From Arachnopeziza araneosa (Eukaryota; Ascomycota; Leotiomycetes; Helotiales; Arachnopezizaceae): 64,000 nucleotides of DNA. The notes below the pieces were generated by a model. The model worked only from the letters and a program-made list of their open reading frames with translations, was not told the DNA's origin and made no database searches. Positions 31,715 to 42,687 of this stretch are shown here, piece after piece. The stretch covers positions 226,747 to 290,746 of the forward strand of contig QYAI01000027.1 of NCBI GenBank assembly GCA_003988855.1, written 5' to 3'. The translations under genes and the position numbers were made by a program. How positions within the stretch are numbered: position 1 is the stretch's first letter; each line of letters begins with the position of its first letter.

Positions 31715-33353
31715 CTTTAATAGTACTCGATTGTAGACTTAGCATGAAAATATTACTCTTCTCTCAAGACCTTGACTCTAATTAAGGAGTCAAATCTATT
31801 AATTAATGTAACTGGAGCTACCGGCGGGAATGTTTACACTTCCCAAACCGACGTATCACGTGAGCAGCGCTGCCTTTGTTCAGCCTTAATTCCGGTCCAG
31901 CTCTGCCTAGCTCTGCCTAGCTCTGCCTTGATGATATAAAGCTTACCTAATATAACAAGTTTGAGCTACTTGGAGCTCCAGTATGATTTGATGAGACAAG
32001 CTGCAACAGCCAGTTAGCAATGGAATGGTTGCGCCTGAAAGACACGTTGATCCTCGCTTAACCTCGCTTCCGACTTGGGCGAGGTTCGGAGGAGAAGAGA
32101 AGGTAGGATATCTTGAGAAAGCGTCTTGCATTAAGCAGGAAAAGCTTCTTTCCCTGTGACTAGCAAATGATCCCCAGATTTCCCTGCTTGCTTACCAAGT
32201 CGCCGGGTCAGAGCTCACCCATTTCTACCGGAATCGATACGGAGGGTCATCTTGCCTTCTACAAAAGGAGCTTCTAGGGGTTGCCCCTTTCTTCTACATC
32301 TTACTTTCTTCTACGTACTGGATCTATAATTGATCACCTTGGGCGTTATCACGCTCTCCCATATTTCCCTGATCAAGCACGTGAATCAATTGCGTCGTGG
32401 CAGTGAGGGAGCCTAGCTAGAGCGTTTGTTTACTTTTGCTAGCTTTTCAGCGAGCTGCATATGCCCACAACTGCCAGGCTTTTCCCTACAATTACTCAAC
32501 CAAGACTCGAAGGAAAGGTGGCTTCTCAAAATGGAAAGCCTGAGCATCGTCTTAAAGCTATAAATTTCCTACTTAACTTACTAAATATCTCGCTCAATAA
32601 CGCCTATCCCTCTCAGCTTCTCCATCTTCAAACCATAATAGAAAGGCTATCCCATCCTCTATCTCACTGTATTATGCTGACTAGCTACTCCAATTGTGCC
32701 GCCTAAATTTCAAGGGGAGGGAAAACAACGCTGCTCCAAGCAACCCGGGATATCCATTAGCCTTTAGCCTTCCGTCTGCCAGAAGCCAAAGGTCGAGCAT
32801 GGTGGTCAGGGGAACGCTAGCCGAGGCCTTGGTCAACGGAGACTCGGCCGCCAAGCCAGATTTGTTACTGAAGCATTGGTCGGAAGGCTCAGTCGAGCTT
32901 ACGGCGCTTCTGGACTGCGTAGAGACTTGGTATAAGCAAGAAGAAGAGCAGGAGAAAAGAAACGTGCATGATAATCAGTAGCTTGGAGTCGCTTTTGGTA
33001 GGGGTCTAACATACCAGTGTCTGAAGGACGGGGTATGTTTTTTAGTCTTATTTGTACTCATACCACACGTGCACTCTCCCTCGGATGATTTAACGTAGGA
33101 AAAGGCGGTAGTGCTTATCATAGTACTGTCCCCTGACGCAACAGGGGGAGTCACGGGGAGTAAACTGGGGTGCATATACGCCAGATGCGGCAGTGACGAC
33201 GAGGAGTACATCGAGGCGGGCAAAATTCGTCTTCGCTAAACTTGCTTTCTATCAACTACAAGCTCATTAGCCTAATTTATTGTTGCTTCGGCGATTGGCT
33301 ATAGAATATAATCCAGCGCTGGAGGCGGTTGAATTTTACCAACCAACCGCAAT
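31715..33353. other. intergenic, low information
   Basis: About 1.6 kb. A 10-bp direct repeat CTCTGCCTAG occurs at 31901, 31911 and, truncated, 31921. Frames of 81 and 95 codons at 32461-32706 and 32694-32981 have no recognised features and may be transposon debris. Confidence 0.45.
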
Positions 33354-33604
33354 TCGAAGTCATACAACAGCTCTCAGCTGACAATAATAAGGCGAGCCCG
33401 AAGGTATGACCAGATGTAGTCCTCAAGGTCTCAATGTCGAAGTCGCACAATAGCTTTCAGTTGGAACAATAAGCGAGCTAGAACGAACATATGGTCAGAT
33501 GTAGTCTTAAAAGTCTCAATGTCGAAGTCGCACAACAGCTTTCAGCTAACAACAATAAGGCGAGCTAGAAAGTATGGCCAGATATAGTCCTCAAGGTCTT
33601 GAAT
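33354..33604. repeat. three tandem copies of an 83-85 bp repeat
   Basis: Copies start at 33354, 33437 and 33522, each with TCGAAGTC(A/G)(T/C)ACAA(C/T)AGCT and ending in GGTCT(C/T)...AATG. Internal matches include GCGAGC and CAGAT(G/A)TAGTC. The third copy runs into the 5' flank of the dioxygenase pseudogene. Confidence 0.85.
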
Positions 33605-33852
33605 GTTTGACAATCAGAATGATCCCCTCCGATAGATGGGAGATAAGCCGTGGCTTTTCTCGATTTCTCCCGAACCTCTCACGACCTCCGAGTAGCCTTA
33701 ACTACTGCTTTCAGTCCCTTATTTTAGGTCAACAGCAGGCCAACGAAGCTTTGACCTTCGTCCAACTTTATCCTACATCAAAACAGTTTCAGCAAGATAT
33801 CACGTATATCCTCATCCAGCATAGCACTAAAATAGTACAACGGAAAAGCACA

Positions 33853-35286
33853 ATGGCCACACCTATAGTCTCGACCCCAAACTCAGATAGCCTCTTTCGA
33901 GAGACTTTTCACCCAACCACGGAGTTCTTTCATCCGCCACTCCACATCAACTCCACTGATAAAAATCCTCCTCTAGATCAGGATGTCTTTGCGCAGTTTC
34001 CAAGAGCCCTCTACTCCGATCTATGCTGGACGCCGGAGCCGTATGCTCGCAAATCCCTGGACTACGTTTTCCAACTCACTGCTGACGACCTCACAAGCAT
34101 TAGAGAGGCAGTGACTTCGTTCAAATGTATGGATACATATGCTTTCGTGGGTTACATCTTAGTAGTCTCCATTCTAAATAGCAATATAGCGCTTGGTCTT
34201 TCCGATATTGCAATGGTTTGTCCTGAGAACTTTCCTCTGCCTACCGATCTGGCTTCGAAGCTCCGGGAACTGAGCACTACTATTCACAGCGGTAGGGGCT
34301 TCGCTGTTCTCAGAGGCCTCAACCCACAAGAACACTCCGATGAGAACAATGTCATCGCCTTCTGCGGTACTTGTAGCTACAAAGGAATAGGGCTGCCGAT
34401 GAAAACGGCATGGCTATGGGTGAGCTTTTCACTTGACTAATTGCAATTGGATATACTCATCATTATGCAGATCACCTTCGAGACGCTAACAGAGATGTAA
34501 GCCAGTAGGTCGTGAGCATGTGGAGCTGCACCCATCGAAGATGATGGTCCCGCTGGTTAGTGATGCAATATCTTCACCCGCTCTCTGAATCGATCCATTA
34601 CTAACGAGTACGGAAAGAAATTTCACGCGGACCGTAAGTTTGCTGATATTCTTGCTCTCTTTATCAGGCCCCAAGCCCCGGTCGGGGGGAAACAGTATTT
34701 GTCTAGCTTTTGGACGGTGTATAACCAGATGATGAAATTGTACCCTGATGCTCTGCGCATTCTGGCGGAAGACTTTCCGTGGCCAGGGGTCGTGTAGGTT
34801 TCAACTTACCCTATTCACTTACTGTGTTCGTTAAATTCTGACTGAGCAATGAGCAGTAACGACGAGCCACAGACCACGCATACCCCTGTGATCTTCCAGA
34901 AATAAGGCCGCGTTCTTTGCCAGCTCGTGTACCGCATCTTCGAAAAGACCAACCTCCTCTCCCCAGCCCAGTGGCAGGCTCTCAACGCCCTGGAGAAGGT
35001 CGCCAACGAGAACGCCATCGAGCTCGACGTGCAGGTTGGCGATATCCAGCTTGTCAATAACCTCGCCATCCTCCACGCCCGCCGTGGCTTGGTGGATCGA
35101 CCCGGACAGGAGAGACACTATTATCGCTTGGGTTTGTACGACCTGGAAAACGCCTGGGCGCGACCCGTCGGGTACGAGAAGGTGTTTGATGACCATCTGA
35201 AAACCCTACCTCAGGATCAGATGATCCCCGTCACGGATTTCGATCCATATGGGCTGACGAGTTTGAAGCTCAGTGGACATAAGTAG
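33853..35286 (+). pseudogene. TauD/TfdA-type Fe(II)/2-oxoglutarate dioxygenase, broken
   Basis: An intact N-terminal frame starts at 33853 and runs to 34438. It has the fungal TauD family segment GRGFAVLRGL and a CGTCSYKG motif. Downstream, family pieces occur in different frames. These are HLRDANRD near 34470, VGREHVELHPSK near 34505, FHADR...ILALF near 34622 (the H-x-D iron ligands), FWTVYNQ near 34710 and a clean C-terminal frame at 34927-35286 that carries the distal His/Arg part. Stops and frame changes between them cannot all be explained by introns, although GTGAGC...GCAG near 34420-34470 may be a true intron. The enzyme would have oxidised a small substrate; it is probably inactive. 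It lies near a methyltransferase and a P450. Confidence 0.75.
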
Positions 35287-35853
35287 GACTGTGGTGCACT
35301 CGCCGTGTACCTTGCTTTCGGTCCCTGATGCAAGCCTCTGCAGTTTCTTTCAAGAGTCAAATGAAGTAGGGAACCGGTCTCTGACCTAATGATTTCTGCT
35401 GTGGTTCTGGTTCTCTCTCAACGTCGCCCTTTGCTCATGTCCAGGTTTTTGTACTTGCAAGATACCTAGCTCCATAAATTGACAACCTTTACTTGACATC
35501 AACCTGTGCTCAGTTTGTGACGACGTGCAATATTTCTACTAAGGGCCCTTGAAAGATCAAGTCTTACGGCAGGGTTGGTTCTCTGCTTCGCAGAAACAAA
35601 AGTCAAGATTTACGTTCAAAAGCAATTATACTTGATGTTATAATATGAAAAACGTATAGTTTTGAGTTCGCAATCATCAAATCGCAGCTCGTCAGCTCAC
35701 TACCGTAAACCATAACCAGTTTTCACCCATTCCATTTCCCCATTGTCGCCACTCATCGATGTCGCTGCGATCATCAGTTTTCCAGCGGTTTCTGGCCATA
35801 TGAGATATAACTACACAAACGTTAGCCAATACTCCTCACACTTCTAGAGAGAC
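35287..35853. other. intergenic, no supported gene
   Basis: About 570 bp between the dioxygenase pseudogene and the methyltransferase stop. No features seen. Confidence 0.5.
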
Positions 35854-37278
35854 TCACATGGGCCAATAATTATGAATCTTCTTATTCTTGGTATCCGCTC
35901 TGACGCCCGCCAAGAAGACATGCACCTCCTCTGGACTCCAGCCCAGCACCCGGGTGAACATGGCGAGCGTGAAGCCCTCCAGGCCGTCGAGCGTGTTGAC
36001 CATGTTCCAGAGGCCGAGCGTCTTCTCCTTCTCGCCCTTGGGCCAGGCGTTGGACGGCCACTTGTACAGCGAGGAGCTGACGTTGGCGAAGCCGGCGTCG
36101 GTCATCCACTGCGCGTAGTGCGGCGGGTTGTTGAGCGGCTTGCCCATCTTGATCGAGGCCTCGAGCATCAGATTGCCCCAGGCCGTGATGCTGTTGGTGG
36201 GGTCGTTGGAGCCGTCGTCGCAGCGCGCCGGGAAGCAGAGCTCCTGCATCTCGAACCAGCCTCCGGGCTCGAGGTTACTTTGAGCGTTGAGCGATGGAGA
36301 GACCTTTGGGTGGGAGGACTTACTCGAGGGCTTGTTCGATCAGACGTTTTTCTTCGACGGCGCAATGGAGTTGGCGCGCGTGGATGAAGTCGAATTTGTG
36401 ACCAAAGACCCAATTCTCGGCGGCGTCGTCAATCAAGAATGATAAGTTAGGTGGCACGCTACAACGATCAGCCCTATCCGCTCACATAGATTCGACACTT
36501 GACTTACAAAGTTGGTTGAATTGGGCTCAGATCGGTTCCAATAACCTTTGCCGAAGGATATCCATCAGCTTTATATGTCAACCCAAGATTACACTCCAGA
36601 AGTATTTGTTGGACATACCAAATTCAATTGCCCACAGGCCAGTCCCCGTCCCAATGTCGAGAACATTTTGTGGATTTTTGTTGATTGGGGATAGGAAGAG
36701 CTTCTGGTCCATCATCAACCTGAACAAGTGGTGTTGCAGGTCTACGCATATCAGAGAGTGTCCGATGCGACAAACTTGGGAGGACATACCTAAACGGTCA
36801 TTTTCAAGCTATTCATGGTTAGAATAATTCTTCTCCGACTGAAGTCTCTCGAGCTTACCTCGTCGTTGGGGTAGGCATATTCTAAAGAGGTGAGCATAGA
36901 TCAGGTGATGAAGCAGACTTGATCAATTACCCCCATCTTTGTACTGATGATAGGATCTCCCATTTTCAACCCGATATTTGGCAATGCTAGATATCAAAGA
37001 GGTGGTGATGGATTGACTGATCTCGTGTTAGTCACCTGACGGAGAAGTTTTGCAAATGTGCACAGCCTTACGCCTCGTCATCACTCCCAACGGCAGAATC
37101 AGTGTCGTCTTCTCTCGACTACCAGCAACAGATCAATACCATGCCAATCTCAATACAAAGAAGTGCATACTAAATCGGCCTCCAGCTGGTTGCCCTCTGC
37201 TGGCACAGGCACGGCTGTGGCGCCACTTGCAACGGCAGGCTGCTCGCTGGACTCTCCCAGCTCATTCGGGGTCGCCAT
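35854..37278 (-). CDS. LaeA-like SAM-dependent methyltransferase
   Basis: Nine predicted exons (37278-37171, 37118-37072, 37016-36931, 36881-36859, 36808-36790, 36741-36619, 36568-36508, 36458-36324, 36277-35854) give exactly 341 residues with every junction in phase. The N-terminus is acidic and disordered. It is followed by the family tract YRVENGRSYHQY, then NDE, then DLQHHLFRL. The SAM-binding motif I, VLDIGTGTGLWAIEF, lies at about 118-132, followed by IGTDLSPIQP, FDFIHARQL and a PGGWFEMQE motif. All marks are typical of the fungal LaeA/velvet-associated methyltransferase family. Members act as nuclear regulators or as cluster tailoring enzymes; many paralogs are uncharacterised. Two exons are only 23 and 19 nt. 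It is divergent from a P450 gene and shares its promoter. Confidence 0.92.
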
Positions 37279-37634
37279 TCTTACGAGTATCGTCGGCACA
37301 GGAGCTCTTTAGTGTTCGCAGTTTCACACTGACAGATGTTCGAGTATGGCCCGGCCTCTTAAGAGCACAACCTGGTTGCTTCGCCTGACCGCCCCTGGTC
37401 GCATCTTGACAGCGTCTTCTCTCGGGCACTATCCCATTTCCAGCCAGACTAGAGAGTTGTGTTGGTTTGAATTGGCGTGTCGGAAGCGTGCCGGCAGATG
37501 CACCAGGAGATGGATGCGGAATCCCCCACTCCTTGGCCGGGGCCAGATAACGAGCTCAAGTCTTCCTAGATAACCGCGTCACCAGCTCGAACGCCTAGGA
37601 TTTGCAATCTTCTCGGTTCCAGTCTGTCGGAATC
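37279..37634. promoter_or_regulatory. shared divergent promoter of methyltransferase and P450
   Basis: These 356 bp separate the two start codons and hold no supported ORF. The head-to-head layout suggests coordinated expression of two tailoring-type genes. I did not identify specific motifs. Confidence 0.5.
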
Positions 37635-39314
37635 ATGGCCTTTGAAATCTTAGGATTTGGGTGGCAGATGCTGGCGGCCGTCGGTGTTGCTCTCTACATC
37701 ATCTGCGGTGCCGTGTATCGATTGTATCTCAGTCCCATTGCGAAATTCCCTGGACCGAAGCTGGCGGCGCTGACGCTGTGGTACGAATTCTACTATGATG
37801 TCGTCAAGACGGGCACGTATATGGCTGAGATCAAGAAGATGCACGACAAGTACGGTGAGGAAATCAGCACAAACCAACAATAAGCAAATATTTGCTAATC
37901 TCTCGTTCGTGCAGGTCCGATAGTCCGAATCAGTCCCTACCAACTCCACGTCAACGACCCCGACTTCTACGAGGAATTGTACGCAGCAGGCGGCAAGAAA
38001 CGAAACAAGTATGCCTGGTCCATCCGTCTCTTCGGTCAGACCGAAGGCTCCATCGCAACAGTCGATCACGACCACCACCGCCTGCGACGCGCTGCCATCT
38101 CGCCCTTCTTCTCCAAAACCAACGTCCGCAAACTCGAACCTATCATCCATACAAACACCTCGAAACTCATGGGGAGAATGCACCAGCTGGAACAGACAGG
38201 ACAACCCGTCAATCTCAATATCATGTATAGTGCCTTCACGAGCGACATCATACTCGAGTATGCGTTTGGGGAGAGCCATCACTATCTAGACAAGGAAGAC
38301 TTTAACGTGGATTTCTTCGGCATGATGGACTCGGTCCATCACCTTGGCCCGGCGGCGAACCAGTTTGGATGGTTGTTGCCCATCCTGCTCTCAATTCCCC
38401 AGTTCATCTCTACGAGGCTTGACAAAGGCATGGCAGCTTTTGCAAAGATGCAGAATGTGAGTCTTTCCCAACATGCTACAGAAATATCACTAAATAAGCC
38501 AGACCTGTATGGCGCAAATCTCCGCCGTGATGCGAGACATGGATTCTCATAAAGAAAAGTCGATTCCAACGGTGTTTCACGATGTCATCAACAGCAACTT
38601 GCCCGCTCGAGAAAAGACTCTGTATCGTCTACACCAAGAAGGCCAAACCTTCGTGGCGGCCGGAACGGAAACAACCGCATGGTGCTTGGCTGTCATCACC
38701 TTCTACCTGATTGAGAATCCGACAATCATGGAGAAACTCCGGACTGAACTCAAAAATGCAAACGCAAGCAGCGGGACCGAACTCGAGAAATTGCCATATC
38801 TGTCAGCTGTTATCCAAGAAGGGTTGAGGTTGTCGTTCGGTGTGTGCACGCGGCTTGCGAGAATTGCACCGCTAGATACACTGGTGTTGAGGGATGGGGA
38901 GAAGGTGTGGGAGATCCCACCTAATGTATGTCCTCACACTCCCAACTAATCACATTCTAACACAGACAGACGCCCGTAAGTATGTCGGCGGGAATCCAAC
39001 ACCTCGATCCCAGGATCTTCCCTGATCCACTGACTTTCAACCCTGAACGCTGGATCGGCAATCCCTCTCTCTCCCGGTACATGGTGGCATTCACGAAAGG
39101 ATCTCGCCAGTGCATTGGCTATAATCTAGCCTACGCCGAGCTCTACCTCTGTTTGAATGCGGTGTTTGGCCGCTACGGGATCAAGGGCATGGATTCGCCT
39201 GCTAAGATGTCGCTGTATGAGACGACGAAGGAGGATGTGGAATTAGATCATGACCTGTTTGTTCCGGGGCCGAAGGCAGGTAGTAAAGGTGTGAGGGTCG
39301 TCTTTGAACGATGA
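37635..39314 (+). CDS. cytochrome P450 monooxygenase
   Basis: Four predicted exons (37635-37854, 37915-38456, 38503-38925, 38970-39314) give 509 residues. An N-terminal membrane anchor spans about residues 10-30. It is followed by the proline-rich FPGPK hinge, the I-helix oxygen motif AGTETT (about 305), E-G-L-R as the ExxR pair (about 359), the PERW meander motif and the haem loop FTKGSRQCIG (about 436-445). All essential residues are present, so it should be functional and anchored in the ER membrane. Overall look (YRLYLSPIAKFPGPKLAA) matches the trichodiene-oxygenase-like group often found in secondary metabolite clusters. Exon 1 could start upstream at 37602, but 37635 gives the clean anchor. 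Substrate unknown. Confidence 0.93.
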
Positions 39315-42300
39315 TGGGTGTGAGAAAGGGAGCTTCACGAAGAGTTATGCTCTCATGTATAAATCTTGATCAAGCGGTGCTCCAAGCTATTCAAGCATCG
39401 TGAGTTTGATATGGCTTGCAGCTTAGTCACTGCTAAGCTCAATTCCAACCGAGCGCCGGCTATCTTCCTCGGCATCTAAAGCAATTGCCATCGAACCACG
39501 GTTCCTAGCGAGACAATGAAACCGGTACATACTATTGTAGAGGAATCCTGCTGCCAGACAAAAATATAATCCTGCAGGGCAATAGGCTGCTTGTTCTTTC
39601 GTGTACCCGTATCCCTGCGCTGATGGTAGCTCTCGGCTACTGCTGTTTCAAAGAAAGGTAAGTTTAAGTGTTTGCTAATGATTTGTGACCTCGTTCTAAA
39701 CACGAGTGTGTAGAGAGTGTAGTAAGTGTAGTACAAGTTTATGTTGAAGAGAAGTACCAGCGGTTTTGTAATTGGTGCATCTGCGGTCTGCGGCCTGTGT
39801 GTGCGGGGGGGGGGGNGGGGGGGGGGTGTCTGTCTCTTCGGCATGGAAATAAGGGGCCGATTTTGGCATTCTAGATACCTGGCTTCTGAGATGGGAAGGG
39901 TTTGGTGGTCTCTTGGCTTTTTTTCTTTTTCTTTGCTGGTTCTTGATGGTTCAGGTGTTGCTTCTTTATAGAGAGTTGATTGTGACGGCAGGTTTGGGAG
40001 TTGGCGGATGGATGGATGGGTGGATGGTTTTTGATGCCGGCTGGGAGAGAAGGGGGAAAAGATGGGGATTTTCTTGTGGGGAATTATAGGGGATAGGCTG
40101 GTGGAGACGCTTTTTGGATAAATACTCTTTCTTATACTCGTTTATAACTCTGTATCTAACAAGAGCACGGCTTCGTGCTATTCAAACGCTATATATCTGC
40201 TTCGGATAGAGCTTCGACAGTCTTTATGTTTGATATGCCGCGAACAAAGATTTGTTCATCAAAATAGAAGAATGGTGAACTGTAGAGATAAGTTTGGAAT
40301 GGCAAGAAGGGGTGGATGTTGCAAAGAGAGCCGATTGTAGATGGATCTTGTTGATAATTGATCAAGGAGTAAGCTTGCGATTCTATCGATCTCGTGCTTG
40401 GAGGAACGGAAAAGACGTAGTATACAATAGGTGGTAAAGGGATGTGGATTTTCTGAGAGGTAGTTCATAGGTAATTCTCTGATGTGCACACTCTTATACT
40501 CTGTCTCTGGCTAAAGCAAATAAAATTTGTATTTGCTAAACGAAAAGATTAAAACTGCAAAATGTTTAAACAAGCACTTAAAACTTAAAATGCAGAGCTC
40601 TTAGATACTTATCCCTCATTATCTAAAGTTTCCATCGACTTTATTAGAGCAAATATCGTAGTATTTGCGCTTCAACTTCACGATTTCCTGACACTTTGGC
40701 CAAGACAAAGTTTGGCCGCCTCGGGCTGCCTTCGTACCACCCCTCGGAATCAGCTACTCATACATGGGAAAATAGCTCACCTGTCGACATATTCACGGGG
40801 CGTGGCTTAGTGGTAAAGCGCATATTGATGGAACGGGGGGAGTTTATGCGGTGCATATATTCTCTGCCTCGCAGGCATTTGCCTGGCTTGGCCACCCAAT
40901 TAACCATTTGAGACGCTGGTTCGAATCCAGCCGCCCCCAGCTTGCATTCTCTTTGTAACGTTTTTTTTTTTACCACATCTTCTTGATCGAGAAGATTTAT
41001 GGCTGAGAAGGTGACTGAAAGGTTGCTTGGATGCCGTCAGGGTTACTTTCGATTTGCAACGCTTTCACGGCAGGGCATGGCTAGATCACTGAGCTGCTCA
41101 TTTTGATGGGGGGTCTCATAAGACGTATCAACGGAGGAGGAATCAAGAATAAAACTTATCTGATATGCTGTTGATTTGATACAAATAGATCTTGCTCACG
41201 CAATCGATTCAGCTTCCATCAATAATTAGTAGATGCAATAATGCGTAGTACGCTTTTATATGTTATATTATTAAACAAATATCTTCAAGATCTTAAAAGT
41301 CCTAAATCATCGACTATGCTAAATTGTTAAAGACTTTCTCTTCGGAGTTGCTTTAAATATCGAATTTGACGTGCGACAATCAAGAGTGTTTTTAGCAACT
41401 CCTGGTGCCATCTCTTTACTTCCAACACATCATACTTGAGACTCTAGTAGGCTTCGACATCGCGCACTCATAATATTTCTGAACACATCATAACACCCGG
41501 AGATGGCTGCGCCGTACAGATCCACCCTTTTGTAAAAAGCCTCTGCATCTCCATTATGCGAAAGGCGATCTGTCCTGGACTTCAACTCCAGGCAACGACT
41601 GTGGAACTAGGCCGTTGATTAATTGCCAATACCACTCGAGAACAAATCAAATAGAAGAGATTTACTTGAACAATAAGGATTTATTGAAACTTGGTGCGCA
41701 ATGTTACTCATCTATTTCGGCTGGAGGATCGCTTGCTATCTCTCGCTCTTCCTGCTCCTTGCACCACGGGTCGTGTCGTTTATAGATCAACACTTTTTTG
41801 AGAAGGAAGCAGAAAACATAATTCCATCTACAATTGATTCTTCTAAGAACTATGGTGGAGCCTGTTTTGGTCAAAAGTTCTCGTAAGTGCGTGCCCATAT
41901 TCATATGAAGCCAGGCTCTGAGATGATATTAGCCTCCCAACTTCTCAACCGCAGGAACTTTTAATGGCTGTTTCTTAAGTATATACCTCATAATAACTTA
42001 TCTGTATGACTTCCATTAATACTTTATTTCTATCAAGGTTCAAAGCTGATGTGTTGATGAACAAAGCACATCATCCTACTGTAACGCCATAGAGGAAGCG
42101 ATCCCCGCAACTACCAATCTGCTTAAAAATCTACAAGATAGGTTGCATTGTGCCCTCGTTTAATATGGCTGATTGCAAAATAATAATCGACGGAGCCATG
42201 TATCTAGTGTTGTAACAGGTGTTGGAGCTGCGTTGAAGATACGGAACGAGAATCTTGAAGACAGGTGTTGTAGGTAGATTTCTAGTTTATCTGAGAGAAG

Positions 42301-42687
42301 CCCAATAATTAAGAGACTGACATGTGCCAAATCTCTTGAAAAAAGATCAAAAGATAAATATCTTCTCACTAAGCGAGAAGCAACTGTCATATCGCCTTCC
42401 ATTTTTCAACGGCCAGGAATTCTCGTGTCTTGGAACCATGCCTCTAAATTATTCTTCCTTCGCGAATATGGACATCTTAAGACCTACTTAGCTGGTTCAA
42501 GTTTAAAAACAACATCATTAGATCATATAAAGGCGATCAAAAACATAAAATGTTGATAGACAAGGATCGAAATTAAACCCCTTTCATCTATCTACCACAA
42601 GATCTCAAATAAAATTATGATTATATACAACTTCAGAAACTTTTTTAGCTTGACCAAGCCAGGTTAATGATACTTATACTTAGATCT
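39315..42687. other. long gene-poor stretch
   Basis: About 3.4 kb with no supported protein gene. Contents: a G-run with one ambiguous base near 39804-39826, a GGAT/GGGT microsatellite near 40006-40030, a Pol III tRNA-derived element (separate entry), and AT-rich sequence at about 41160-42660. That composition would fit old repeat decay. Confidence 0.55.
40796..40971 (+). mobile_element. tRNA-derived Pol III element (SINE-like)
   Basis: An A-box-like TGGCTTAGTGG (40803-40813) and a consensus B-box GGTTCGAATCC (40918-40928) are followed by an 11-T run at 40961-40971, a Pol III terminator. A D-arm (GCTT/AAGC) and a T-arm (GCTGG/CCAGC) can be drawn, and six of seven acceptor pairs form between 40796-40802 and 40932-40938. 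No anticodon stem forms in the long segment between the arms, so this is not a working tRNA gene. It fits a tRNA-derived SINE or a tRNA pseudogene. Confidence 0.6.

Noticed and set aside
40796..40938. Functional tRNA gene
   Set aside because: D- and T-arm sequences are present, but no anticodon stem-loop can form and the first acceptor pair is C-C.
40758..40976. 72-codon minus ORF containing GFEPAS
   Set aside because: This is the translated reverse complement of a B-box; it marks the Pol III element, not a gene.
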